Shown here one piece after another: positions 1-5,510 of a stretch of DNA of 8,702 nt. The stretch covers positions 1 to 8,702 of the forward strand of contig DAOUWH010000052.1 of NCBI GenBank assembly GCA_030667205.1, given 5' to 3'. A program made the translations under genes and the position numbers. Each line of letters starts with the position of its first letter. Within the stretch, counting starts at the first letter, position 1. Origin of the DNA: Nitrospirota bacterium. GTDB lineage: Bacteria; Nitrospirota; Thermodesulfovibrionia; Thermodesulfovibrionales; JdFR-86. The notes beneath the pieces were generated by a model. The model was given only the letters and a program-made list of their open reading frames with translations, was not told where the DNA came from and ran no database searches.

Positions 1-660
1 ACCGTAAATATGCTGAAGTTCGTTTTATCGGGCGCCGACTTCTCAGTGACCAGCGCCTCCGACGGGGTAGCCGCCATGATAAAGACCATGAAGGAACTGC
101 CCGAGGTCGTTGTGGCGGATGTGCGGCTGCCGAAGATACACGGCGTTGAGGTCATGAAGCGGCTCAGGACAAAGAACGAGACAAAGGACGTTAAAGTGAT
201 CCTTACGGGCACCAAGCCCGAGTCCGAGGTCACCGCCCTCCACGGCGCTGCCGGCTATATACACCAGGACCGGATGCAACAGGGCCTGGTCGAGATGATA
301 AATAATGCGCTTGCCGCGAAAAAAGAAGAGCCTGCGGCGGCGGCACCTCCGCAGCCCGCTGCTGCGCCCAAGCCGACCCAGCCGCCTTCGATAGCAAAGT
401 CTTCGGGGGACCCGGGCGTGGACAGGGCGCAGAGGCTGTCCAGGACCGTGATGGCGGATATCGACCTTTACAACAAGGAACAGGTCGCCCAGGCAATCCA
501 GCAGGGCACGTTCGAGTCCACTTTCGCCAAGGAGCTAAAGGAAGGCCTCAAGCTCTATGAGATGAGAATCTCCGCCGACGTAAGGAGCAAAGGGGATTTC
601 TATAACGACGCGCTCAAGACCTTTATAGAGAAGAAGAAAGATCAGCTCGGCCTTTCGTAA
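1..660 (+). CDS. Response regulator receiver protein with Ala/Pro linker and C-terminal helical domain (5' partial)
   Basis: The reading frame is open from base 1, and the codons before the ATG at 10 (T-V-N) already fit receiver helix 1, so the true start and the N-terminal acidic pair lie outside the window. Counting from that ATG, the phospho-acceptor is D37 in VVVADVRLP and the conserved Thr is T66 in VILTGT. The last strand reads GYIHQD where receivers normally have a Lys-Pro, so the switch lysine appears to be Gln. Residues 105-130 form an Ala/Pro-rich linker. Residues 135-216 (from DRAQRLSRTVMADIDLYN) look like the helical module attached to receivers and zinc-ribbon proteins in deltaproteobacteria; its function is unknown to me. 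There is no DNA-binding HTH or enzymatic output domain, so this is probably a protein-interaction regulator. The partner kinase is not visible. No clear terminator follows. Confidence 0.85.
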   Translation, partial: TVNMLKFVLSGADFSVTSASDGVAAMIKTMKELPEVVVADVRLPKIHGVEVMKRLRTKNETKDVKVILTGTKPESEVTALHGAAGYIHQDRMQQGLVEMINNALAAKKEEPAAAAPPQPAAAPKPTQPPSIAKSSGDPGVDRAQRLSRTVMADIDLYNKEQVAQAIQQGTFESTFAKELKEGLKLYEMRISADVRSKGDFYNDALKTFIEKKKDQLGLS

Positions 661-818
661 CCTCCCTGCCAGGAACCGTAATTAATTTTAAATTCAATGG
701 GTTAGAGGGGCTTTTCCGCATTCCCGCCTGAATTGTAGAAAATCTCACCAAATAAGAGGAAATTAGAGAAAAAGGCCATTATATACCGATTTTGGCCTGA
801 GGTTTGCCGCCTCAACCC
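661..818. other. Intergenic region between response regulator and groESL promoter
   Basis: No gene is supported here. The stretch holds an AT-rich tract around 679-695, a weak inverted repeat AGGCCA/TGGCCT (773-778 with 793-798, 14-nt loop) and a short GAGG/CCTC pairing at 799-813. None is followed by a T-run, so I do not call a terminator for the upstream gene. Confidence 0.5.
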
Positions 819-848
819 TTGCTCTCGACCACTGCTCCGTAGTATTAT
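819..848 (+). promoter_or_regulatory. Predicted sigma-70-type promoter of groESL
   Basis: A -35-like TTGCTC (819-824) and a -10-like TATTAT (843-848, 5 of 6 to consensus) are 18 bp apart. The -10 abuts the CIRCE operator, the usual arrangement for HrcA repression. The -35 is weak (3 of 6). No convincing sigma-32-type promoter was seen. Confidence 0.55.
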
Positions 849-881
849 TAGCACTCAGCTTGAGTGAGTGCTAACAATACT
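841..881. promoter_or_regulatory. CIRCE operator (HrcA binding site)
   Basis: TTAGCACTC (848-856), a 9-nt spacer and GAGTGCTAA (866-874) match the classical CIRCE consensus perfectly. The symmetry continues outward as AGTATT (841-846) and AATACT (876-881) with one mismatched pair (847/875), giving an inverted repeat of about 41 bp. It lies 38 bp upstream of the groES ATG and overlaps the predicted -10 and start region. Known role: HrcA binds here and represses groESL until heat shock titrates GroEL. HrcA itself is not encoded in this window. Confidence 0.96.
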
Positions 882-912
882 ATGTTCTCTAAGGAAGGAG
901 ACGGATAAGATT

Positions 913-1188
913 ATGAAACTGAAGCCATTGAAGGACAGGGTAGTCGTCAGCTACTCGGAGGAGATTGATAAGACCGCCGGGGGCATCTATGTGCCTGATA
1001 GCGCAAAGGAAAAGCCCCAGCAGGGAAAGGTCGAGGCCGTAGGTTCCGAGGTCAAAGAGCTTAAGGTAGGCAATGTAGTGCTTTTCGACAAGTACTCGGG
1101 CTCCAAGGTAACGGTGGACGACACGGAGCAGCTTATTATCAAGGAAGAAGACATTCTCGCAATAGTGCAATTGAAGGGGAGGAAATAA
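913..1188 (+). CDS. groES: Co-chaperonin GroES (Hsp10, Cpn10)
   Basis: This 91-residue protein has normal GroES length. It forms the heptameric lid that binds ATP-loaded GroEL and closes the folding chamber in the cytoplasm. The N-terminus MKLKPLKDRVVV, the mobile loop with TAGGIYVPDSAKEKP (about residues 22-36), and the C-terminal EQLIIKEEDILAIV are family hallmarks. The ATG at 913 is chosen because it gives the canonical N-terminus and is preceded by AAGGAG at 895-900 (12-nt gap, slightly long). An in-frame GTG at 868 lies inside the CIRCE operator and would add 15 unconserved residues, so it is rejected. The gene is first in the groESL operon, only 2 nt before groEL, and is controlled by the CIRCE operator upstream. 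Confidence 0.97.
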   Translation: MKLKPLKDRVVVSYSEEIDKTAGGIYVPDSAKEKPQQGKVEAVGSEVKELKVGNVVLFDKYSGSKVTVDDTEQLIIKEEDILAIVQLKGRK

Positions 1189-1190
1189 AG

Positions 1191-2828
1191 ATGGCAAAAC
1201 AGCTTATATTCCATGAGGAGGCAAGAAACAAGATCCTCAAGGGTGTCGGCACCCTTAATGATGCCGTAAAGGCAACGCTCGGCCCCAAGGGCCGCAACGC
1301 GGTGCTCGACAAGAAGTTCGGCGCACCCACGATCACAAAGGACGGCGTTACCGTGGCCAAAGAGATAGAGCTTAAGGACCCATGGGAGAACATGGGTGCG
1401 CAGCTCGTCAGGGAGGTGGCCTCAAAGACCTCCGACGTGGCGGGCGACGGTACCACAACCGCGACGGTGCTTGCACATGCCATATACCGTGGCGGGCTCA
1501 AGGCCATAGTGAGCGGCGCAAACCCCATGGACCTGAAAAGGGGTGTTGAAAAGGGCGTCGAGGCCATCGTTACGGAGCTTGAGAAGATGAGCAAGTCCGT
1601 AAGCGAAAAGAAGGAGATAGCCCAGGTAGGGGCCATCTCGGCAAACAACGACATAACCATCGGCGAGCTAATCGCCGACGCCATGGACAAGGTCGGCAAA
1701 GACGGCGTAATCACTGTCGAAGAGGCAAAGGGTATGGCCACCACCCTTGATGTGGTAGAGGGCATGCAGTTTGACAGGGGTTATATCTCGCCATACTTCG
1801 TGACGGACCCCGAGAGGATGGAGTGTAGCCTCGATGAAGTCTTCATCCTGTTATACGAGAAGAAGATATCCTTGATGAAGGACCTCCTTCCCATACTCGA
1901 GCAGGTCGCCAAGATGGGCAGGCCCCTCATGATAATCGCCGAGGACGTCGAGGGCGAGGCCCTCGCCACCCTCGTTGTAAACAAGCTCAGGGGCACCCTC
2001 CAGGTGGTGGCCGTCAAGGCCCCCGGCTTCGGCGAAAGAAGGAAGGCGATGCTTGAGGACATAGCCATCCTCACCGGAGGCCAGATGATATCCGAGGACA
2101 TCGGCGTCAAACTCGAGAACGTACAGCTCAACGACCTCGGACAGGCTAAAAAGGTAACCATCGACAAGGAAAACACCACCATCGTCGAGGGTGCCGGCAA
2201 CACCGACAATATCAAGGGCAGGGTCAAGCAGATAAAGGCCCAGGTAGAGGAGACCACCTCCGACTACGACAGGGAGAAGCTCCAGGAGCGCCTCGCCAAG
2301 ATAGTGGGCGGCGTGGCCGTAATCAACGTGGGTGCGGCTACCGAGATCGAGATGAAAGAGAAAAAGGCCAGGGTCGAGGACGCGCTTCACGCAACGAGGG
2401 CTGCCGTGGAAGAAGGCATAGTGCCCGGCGGAGGCGTTGCCTTCTTAAGGTGCATCTCTTCGCTTGATTCCATCAAGGGCGTAATCCACGACGAGCAGAT
2501 GGGCATTGACATCCTGAAGACCGCACTTCAGGAACCGATGAGGCAGATAGTCAACAACGCGGGTCTCGAGGGCTCGGTAGTGCTTGAGAAGATAGTCTCT
2601 TCCAAGGAGAAAAACTACGGCTTCGACGCTCAGCGCGAGGACTACGTGGACATGATAAAGGCCGGCATAATAGACCCCACGAAGGTCACGAGGTATGCCC
2701 TTCAGAACGCGGCCTCGGTGGCGGCGCTCATGCTTACCACGGACGTCATGATAACCGACATCCCCGAGGATGAAAAGAAGATGCCTGAGATGCCCGGCGG
2801 AATGGGCGGAATGGGCGGAATGTACTAA
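1191..2828 (+). CDS. groEL: Chaperonin GroEL (Hsp60, Cpn60)
   Basis: The 545 residues match standard GroEL length. The protein is the double-ring ATP-dependent folding chamber that works with GroES. Visible hallmarks are ATLGPKGRNAVLD (residues 28-40), the ATP-binding GDGTTT (85-90, with D86 equivalent to the catalytic Asp 87 of E. coli), the apical VVEGMQFDRGYISPYFVT and APGFGERRK, and EEGIVPGGGVAFLR in the C-terminal equatorial part. The tail has three GGM units and ends in Tyr rather than the common Met. The ATG at 1191 has GGGGAGG at 1176-1182, 8 nt upstream. The 2-nt gap to groES indicates co-transcription and probable translational coupling. The sequence looks intact. Some bacteria carry several groEL copies; this one is the CIRCE-linked groESL type. 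Confidence 0.98.
   Translation: MAKQLIFHEEARNKILKGVGTLNDAVKATLGPKGRNAVLDKKFGAPTITKDGVTVAKEIELKDPWENMGAQLVREVASKTSDVAGDGTTTATVLAHAIYRGGLKAIVSGANPMDLKRGVEKGVEAIVTELEKMSKSVSEKKEIAQVGAISANNDITIGELIADAMDKVGKDGVITVEEAKGMATTLDVVEGMQFDRGYISPYFVTDPERMECSLDEVFILLYEKKISLMKDLLPILEQVAKMGRPLMIIAEDVEGEALATLVVNKLRGTLQVVAVKAPGFGERRKAMLEDIAILTGGQMISEDIGVKLENVQLNDLGQAKKVTIDKENTTIVEGAGNTDNIKGRVKQIKAQVEETTSDYDREKLQERLAKIVGGVAVINVGAATEIEMKEKKARVEDALHATRAAVEEGIVPGGGVAFLRCISSLDSIKGVIHDEQMGIDILKTALQEPMRQIVNNAGLEGSVVLEKIVSSKEKNYGFDAQREDYVDMIKAGIIDPTKVTRYALQNAASVAALMLTTDVMITDIPEDEKKMPEMPGGMGGMGGMY
2796..2822 (+). repeat. 9-bp tandem repeat encoding the GroEL GGM tail
   Basis: GGCGGAATG occurs three times without interruption, encoding Gly-Gly-Met three times, followed by a Tyr codon and the stop. 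GGM repeats are the known flexible C-terminal tail of GroEL, lying inside the chamber. Confidence 0.9.
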
Positions 2829-2839
2829 GAGAGCATAAA

Positions 2840-2854
2840 GGGGATCTCATCCCC
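2840..2854 (+). other. Small hairpin between groEL stop and terminator
   Basis: GGGGAT (2840-2845) and ATCCCC (2849-2854) are perfectly complementary across a 3-nt loop. It has no T-run of its own and sits 9 nt before the terminator stem. It might protect the mRNA 3' end; that is inference. Confidence 0.4.
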
Positions 2855-2863
2855 CGAAAAAAT

Positions 2864-2901
2864 AAAAAGAGGGAGACCTTTAAAAAGTCTCCCTCTTTTT
2901 T
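2864..2901 (+). terminator. Rho-independent terminator of groESL
   Basis: A perfect 14-bp stem (2864-2877 with 2887-2900) surrounds a 9-nt loop. The right arm runs into a TTTTTT tract ending at 2901. The matching A-run on the left could allow some function on the minus strand, but no minus-strand gene ends here. Confidence 0.93.
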
Positions 2902-2913
2902 GTTGTTAAAATG

Positions 2914-2940
2914 GTCATTGCGAGCGACTCTCGCAATGAC
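2914..2940. repeat. REP-like palindrome (GTCATTGCGAG / CTCGCAATGAC)
   Basis: Two perfect 11-nt arms (2914-2924 and 2930-2940) flank a 5-nt loop. The arm GTCATTGCGAG is, from memory, the tip of a short interspersed repeat common in deltaproteobacterial and related genomes. Here only the two tips are present, facing each other. It lies between the groESL terminator and the methyltransferase promoter region. It has no T-run. Copy number elsewhere in the genome cannot be seen from this window. Confidence 0.65.
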
Positions 2941-2962
2941 ACAAAATTATCAGTGAATCCTG

Positions 2963-2968
2963 TATATT
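2963..2968 (+). promoter_or_regulatory. Possible -10 element for the methyltransferase gene (leaderless type)
   Basis: TATATT (5 of 6 to the -10 consensus) ends 6 nt before the ATG at 2975. No Shine-Dalgarno is visible and no well-placed -35 is present (ATGACA at 2936-2941 is 21 bp away, too far). An A/T-rich stretch could give this match by chance. Confidence 0.35.
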
Positions 2969-2974
2969 TATATC

Positions 2975-3679
2975 ATGGAAACCACGCTTGACAGCGTCCT
3001 CGACATAAAGGTCTACCAGCACCGCAAGGGCTACCGCTTCTCGATGGACGCCGTCGTGCTGTATTCGTTCGTGAACCTGAAGAGAGTCGGGCGCATAGTG
3101 GACCTCGGCGCCGGCTCGGGCGTTGTGGGGCTCCTCCTGGCGAAAAAATACCCCGATGCCTCGGTCACACTCGTCGAGCTTCAGGAGGGCCTTTTAAAAC
3201 TTGCGAAGAAAAACATCAGGACAAATAAGCTTGCCGACAGGGTTCGAGCCGTTAAGGCCGATATAAGAAAACTCTCCGAGGGGCTCGAAGGGGCTGACCT
3301 CGTGGTCTCAAACCCCCCGTTCAGGAAGCCCGGAACTGGCCTCTTAAGCCCGGGCGACGAACGGGCAGTGGCAAGGCACGAGCTAAAGCTCACGCTCAAG
3401 GAACTCGCTACCGCCGCCTCGGGACTCCTGAGGCACGGTGGAAGGTTCTCGATAATCTACCACCCCGAGAGGCTTACTGAACTCATGGACGAGCTGAGGG
3501 CCGTGCGCCTCGAGCCCAAGCGGCTGAGGTTCGTGCACGGCAATGTAAAGAGCGAGGCCAAGATAGTCCTCCTTGAGGCGGTAAAGGGCGCAGGGAGAGG
3601 TTTAAAGATAGAGAAACCCCTGTTCGTCTATAAGGACGACGGCGCATACTCCGACGAGGTGGCCCGGATATACGGCTGA
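2975..3679 (+). CDS. TrmN6/YfiC-like SAM-dependent adenine-N6 methyltransferase
   Basis: This 234-residue cytoplasmic class I methyltransferase resembles the tRNA1(Val) A37-N6 methyltransferase family (COG4123). Visible signs are the N-terminal YQHRKGYRFSMDAVVLY (14-30), typical of this family; SAM motif I in VDLGAGSGVVGLLL (42-55); an acidic residue after strand 2 (VELQ, E68); AVKADIR (D96); and the catalytic NPPF (113-116), which marks N6-adenine or N5-glutamine amino methylation. The likely substrate is tRNA adenine, but target identity cannot be proven from motifs. The ATG at 2975 gives the expected N-terminus and has no Shine-Dalgarno. The gene stands alone between two terminator-like structures. 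Alternatives are a 23S rRNA or HemK-like enzyme, less likely given the N-terminus. Confidence 0.85.
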   Translation: METTLDSVLDIKVYQHRKGYRFSMDAVVLYSFVNLKRVGRIVDLGAGSGVVGLLLAKKYPDASVTLVELQEGLLKLAKKNIRTNKLADRVRAVKADIRKLSEGLEGADLVVSNPPFRKPGTGLLSPGDERAVARHELKLTLKELATAASGLLRHGGRFSIIYHPERLTELMDELRAVRLEPKRLRFVHGNVKSEAKIVLLEAVKGAGRGLKIEKPLFVYKDDGAYSDEVARIYG

Positions 3680-3680
3680 G

Positions 3681-3699
3681 GAGGCACGGCCTCATTTTT
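3681..3699 (+). terminator. Short candidate terminator after the methyltransferase gene
   Basis: GAGGC (3681-3685) and GCCTC (3689-3693) form a 5-bp GC-rich stem with a 3-nt loop, followed by A and TTTTT (3695-3699). An alternative pairing, TGAGG/CCTCA (3677-3681 with 3690-3694), is also possible. The stem is short, so termination may be partial. Confidence 0.55.
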
Positions 3700-3705
3700 A
3701 TATCA

Positions 3706-3730
3706 GAATATCAATAACCGCTTGAATATC
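3706..3730. repeat. Direct repeat GAATATC, two copies 18 bp apart
   Basis: GAATATC occurs at 3706-3712 and 3724-3730, just upstream of the next gene's promoter. The spacing is a little under two helical turns. This could be a paired activator site or chance in AT-rich DNA. Confidence 0.25.
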
Positions 3731-3739
3731 CGATTAAAA

Positions 3740-3752
3740 GTGCCTGTGGCAC
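3740..3752. promoter_or_regulatory. Small palindrome beside the operon promoter
   Basis: GTGCC (3740-3744) and GGCAC (3748-3752) are perfectly complementary across 3 nt. It ends 3 bp before the -35 hexamer. It could be an operator half-site pair or a chance hairpin. It is upstream of the predicted start point, so it would act as DNA rather than in the mRNA. Confidence 0.3.
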
Positions 3753-3755
3753 CTA

Positions 3756-3784
3756 TTGTTATGATGTTCTCTAAGGGGTATAAT
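3756..3784 (+). promoter_or_regulatory. Sigma-70-type promoter of the exonuclease-xer-lon unit
   Basis: TTGTTA (3756-3761, 4 of 6) and a perfect TATAAT (3779-3784) are exactly 17 bp apart. The expected start point, about 7 nt after the -10, falls on or next to the ATG at 3792. The transcript would therefore have essentially no 5' leader. Confidence 0.75.
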
Positions 3785-3791
3785 AGGACAA

Positions 3792-4604
3792 ATGATAAGG
3801 AACACATTCTGCATACTAAACGGGATTGGCGAAAAACTCGAGCGCAGGCTCTGGTCCGGCGGCATACTTACCTGGGGGGATTTTATAGGCAACGGTCCGG
3901 TGGATTTCATATCTCCGGGCAGGAAAAGGCTCATGGACGAGTACCTTGAGGCCCACCTCGAGCACCTTGGCACCGGCGATGCGGCATGGTTCAAGGACGC
4001 CCTGAGGGGCACGGAGCACTGGCGGCTCTTTAAAATCTTCCGAGAGCAGACCGTCTGCCTCGACATCGAGACCAACGGTTATCAGCCCGGGGCCGGAGGA
4101 TACGTAACCATGGTCGGCCTCTACGACGGTTATGACTACAAATGCCTTATAAAGGGAGAGAACCTTTCGGCAGAGAACCTCATGAAAGAGCTCTCGCCTT
4201 ACAAATGTCTGGTGACCTTCTTTGGCTCCTCCTTTGACGTCCCCTTTCTCCGGAGAAGTCTTAAGGGGTTCGAACTGGACATCCCCCACTTCGACCTTTG
4301 CTTTGGGGCGAGGAAAGTGGGCCTCAAGGGAGGACTCAAGAAGCTCGAGACGGAGTTCGGCATCCAGAGGGACGAAGAAACAGTAGGCATGGACGGCTAC
4401 GACGCCGTCATACTTTGGAACAGGGTCCTGAAGGGGAACTCCAGAGCGCTCGAACTCCTTGTAAAGTACAACAGGGAGGATACCGTAAACCTCTGGAGCC
4501 TTGCGGACACCGTATACGGCATGTTGCGGGAGTCCACGGGGATTGACAGATATTTAAATTCCTACAGGTCGTTTTCCAGGGAAGCCACCGGAGTCCTTAG
4601 CTGA
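3792..4604 (+). CDS. DEDDy-type 3'-5' exonuclease, YprB/RNase_H_2 family, with N-terminal HhH motif
   Basis: This 270-residue protein has two parts. Residues 7-31 (LNGIGEKLERRLWSGGILTW) look like a helix-hairpin-helix DNA-binding motif. Residues 86-245 form an RNase H-like DnaQ-type fold: CLDIET carries D91 and E93, FFGSSFDVPFL carries D149 (the usual Asn of FNG is Gly here), and YNRED carries Y226 and D230, the Y-x3-D pattern of DEDDy exonucleases. All metal-binding acids appear present, so activity on DNA or RNA 3' ends is expected; the substrate is unknown. The ATG at 3792 keeps the whole HhH motif. No Shine-Dalgarno is well placed (AAGGGG is 13 nt away, AGGA only 3 nt). The stop is 1 nt before the recombinase gene, so they are very likely co-transcribed. 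Confidence 0.85.
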   Translation: MIRNTFCILNGIGEKLERRLWSGGILTWGDFIGNGPVDFISPGRKRLMDEYLEAHLEHLGTGDAAWFKDALRGTEHWRLFKIFREQTVCLDIETNGYQPGAGGYVTMVGLYDGYDYKCLIKGENLSAENLMKELSPYKCLVTFFGSSFDVPFLRRSLKGFELDIPHFDLCFGARKVGLKGGLKKLETEFGIQRDEETVGMDGYDAVILWNRVLKGNSRALELLVKYNREDTVNLWSLADTVYGMLRESTGIDRYLNSYRSFSREATGVLS

Positions 4605-4605
4605 G

Positions 4606-5487
4606 ATGAATATGGAAAAACTGCTTGAGGAGTTCCTGGCGTATCTGGCGGTCGAGAAGGGGCTGGCCAAAAACACCGTATCGTCCTATTCGATGGACCT
4701 TTCAAAATTCTTTAAGTTCCTGGCATCGAAAAAGCGCCGTATCGGGTCGTTGGGCAAGGAGGACGTCGTGGATTTTCTGGACGCCCTAAGGTCCGGCGGC
4801 TCCTCCATCGCGAGCATGTGCAGGGCGATTTCGGCAATAAAGGGCCTTGCAAGGTACATGCTCCTTCAGGGCCTTATGGAGGAGGACCCGACCGAGAACG
4901 TCTCCTCGCCCAGGAGGTGGGAGACCTTGCCCAAGGCGTTGAGCGTCGGCGAGGTTAAGGACCTCCTTAAAAGCAACGTCAACGGCAGGCTGACACTAAG
5001 GGATTTGGCAATGCTCGAGCTTCTTTATTCCTCGGGCCTGAGGGTGAGCGAGCTTGTCCTGCTCAGGGTCTCCGACGTCAACTTCGAGGCCGGCTTCCTG
5101 AGGGTCATCGGCAAGGGCGGCAAGGAGAGGGTCGTGCCCGCAAGCACGAGGTCGCTGCGCAGGGTCAAGGGCTACATGGAGGGCCTCAGGCCGAAGCTCC
5201 TGAAGGACAGGCGCTCGGAATACCTTTTTGTCACCTCGCGAGGCGGGCCCATGACGAGGCAGCGTTTCTGGCAGGCGCTTAAAGGCTACGGCGCGCTTGC
5301 CGGGGTCAAGCTGTCGCCCCATATGCTCAGGCATTCGTTCGCGACCCATATGCTTGAGGGAGGGGCCGACCTCAGAAGCCTTCAGAAGATGCTCGGGCAC
5401 TCCGACATATCCACTACCCAGATTTATACCAAGGTCTCAATGGACAGGGCCAAAAAGGTTTACAGTGAACACCATCCAAGAGGTTGA
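4606..5487 (+). CDS. Tyrosine recombinase, XerC/XerD family
   Basis: The 293-residue length fits XerC/XerD, the pair that resolves chromosome dimers at dif. Residues 3-88 are the SAM-like core-binding domain (EEFLAYLAVEKGLAKNTVSSY); residues about 108-288 are the catalytic domain. All six catalytic positions are seen: R146 (GLRVSEL), K170 (GKGGKER), H239 and R242 (SPHMLRH), H265 (LGHSDISTTQ) and nucleophile Y274 (IYTKV). The enzyme therefore looks active. The ATG at 4606 is 1 nt after the exonuclease stop; ATG at 4612 is an alternative. A weak CGGAG at 4589-4593 plus coupling probably drives translation. C versus D cannot be assigned by motif alone. The absence of phage or integron genes nearby argues for a housekeeping Xer. 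Confidence 0.92.
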   Translation: MNMEKLLEEFLAYLAVEKGLAKNTVSSYSMDLSKFFKFLASKKRRIGSLGKEDVVDFLDALRSGGSSIASMCRAISAIKGLARYMLLQGLMEEDPTENVSSPRRWETLPKALSVGEVKDLLKSNVNGRLTLRDLAMLELLYSSGLRVSELVLLRVSDVNFEAGFLRVIGKGGKERVVPASTRSLRRVKGYMEGLRPKLLKDRRSEYLFVTSRGGPMTRQRFWQALKGYGALAGVKLSPHMLRHSFATHMLEGGADLRSLQKMLGHSDISTTQIYTKVSMDRAKKVYSEHHPRG

Positions 5488-5500
5488 TTAATTAATATCC

Positions 5501-5505
5501 GGAGG
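5501..5505 (+). promoter_or_regulatory. Strong Shine-Dalgarno of the Lon-like protease gene
   Basis: GGAGG lies 5 nt before the ATG at 5511. It fixes the start and shows that this internal gene of the operon relies on its own ribosome binding site. Confidence 0.85.
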
Positions 5506-5510
5506 AACTT

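Noticed and set aside
773..798. AGGCCA/TGGCCT inverted repeat as a terminator for the response regulator gene
   Set aside because: Only 6 bp of stem, a 14-nt loop and no T-run; too weak to call.
868..912. GTG at 868 as an upstream start for groES
   Set aside because: It lies inside the CIRCE right arm, adds 15 residues unlike any GroES N-terminus, and the ATG at 913 has its own Shine-Dalgarno.
1139..2390. Several minus-strand open frames opposite groES and groEL
   Set aside because: They are shadows of groEL codon bias; none has family motifs or a plausible ribosome binding site.
3722..3949. Plus-strand frame overlapping the start of the exonuclease gene
   Set aside because: It overlaps the HhH-encoding region in another frame and shows no motif; the exonuclease frame has the full domain signature.
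5485..5500. TTAATTAA-like AT-rich palindrome before the protease gene
   Set aside because: Short and simple AT sequence between coupled genes; expected by chance and no promoter pair fits it well.
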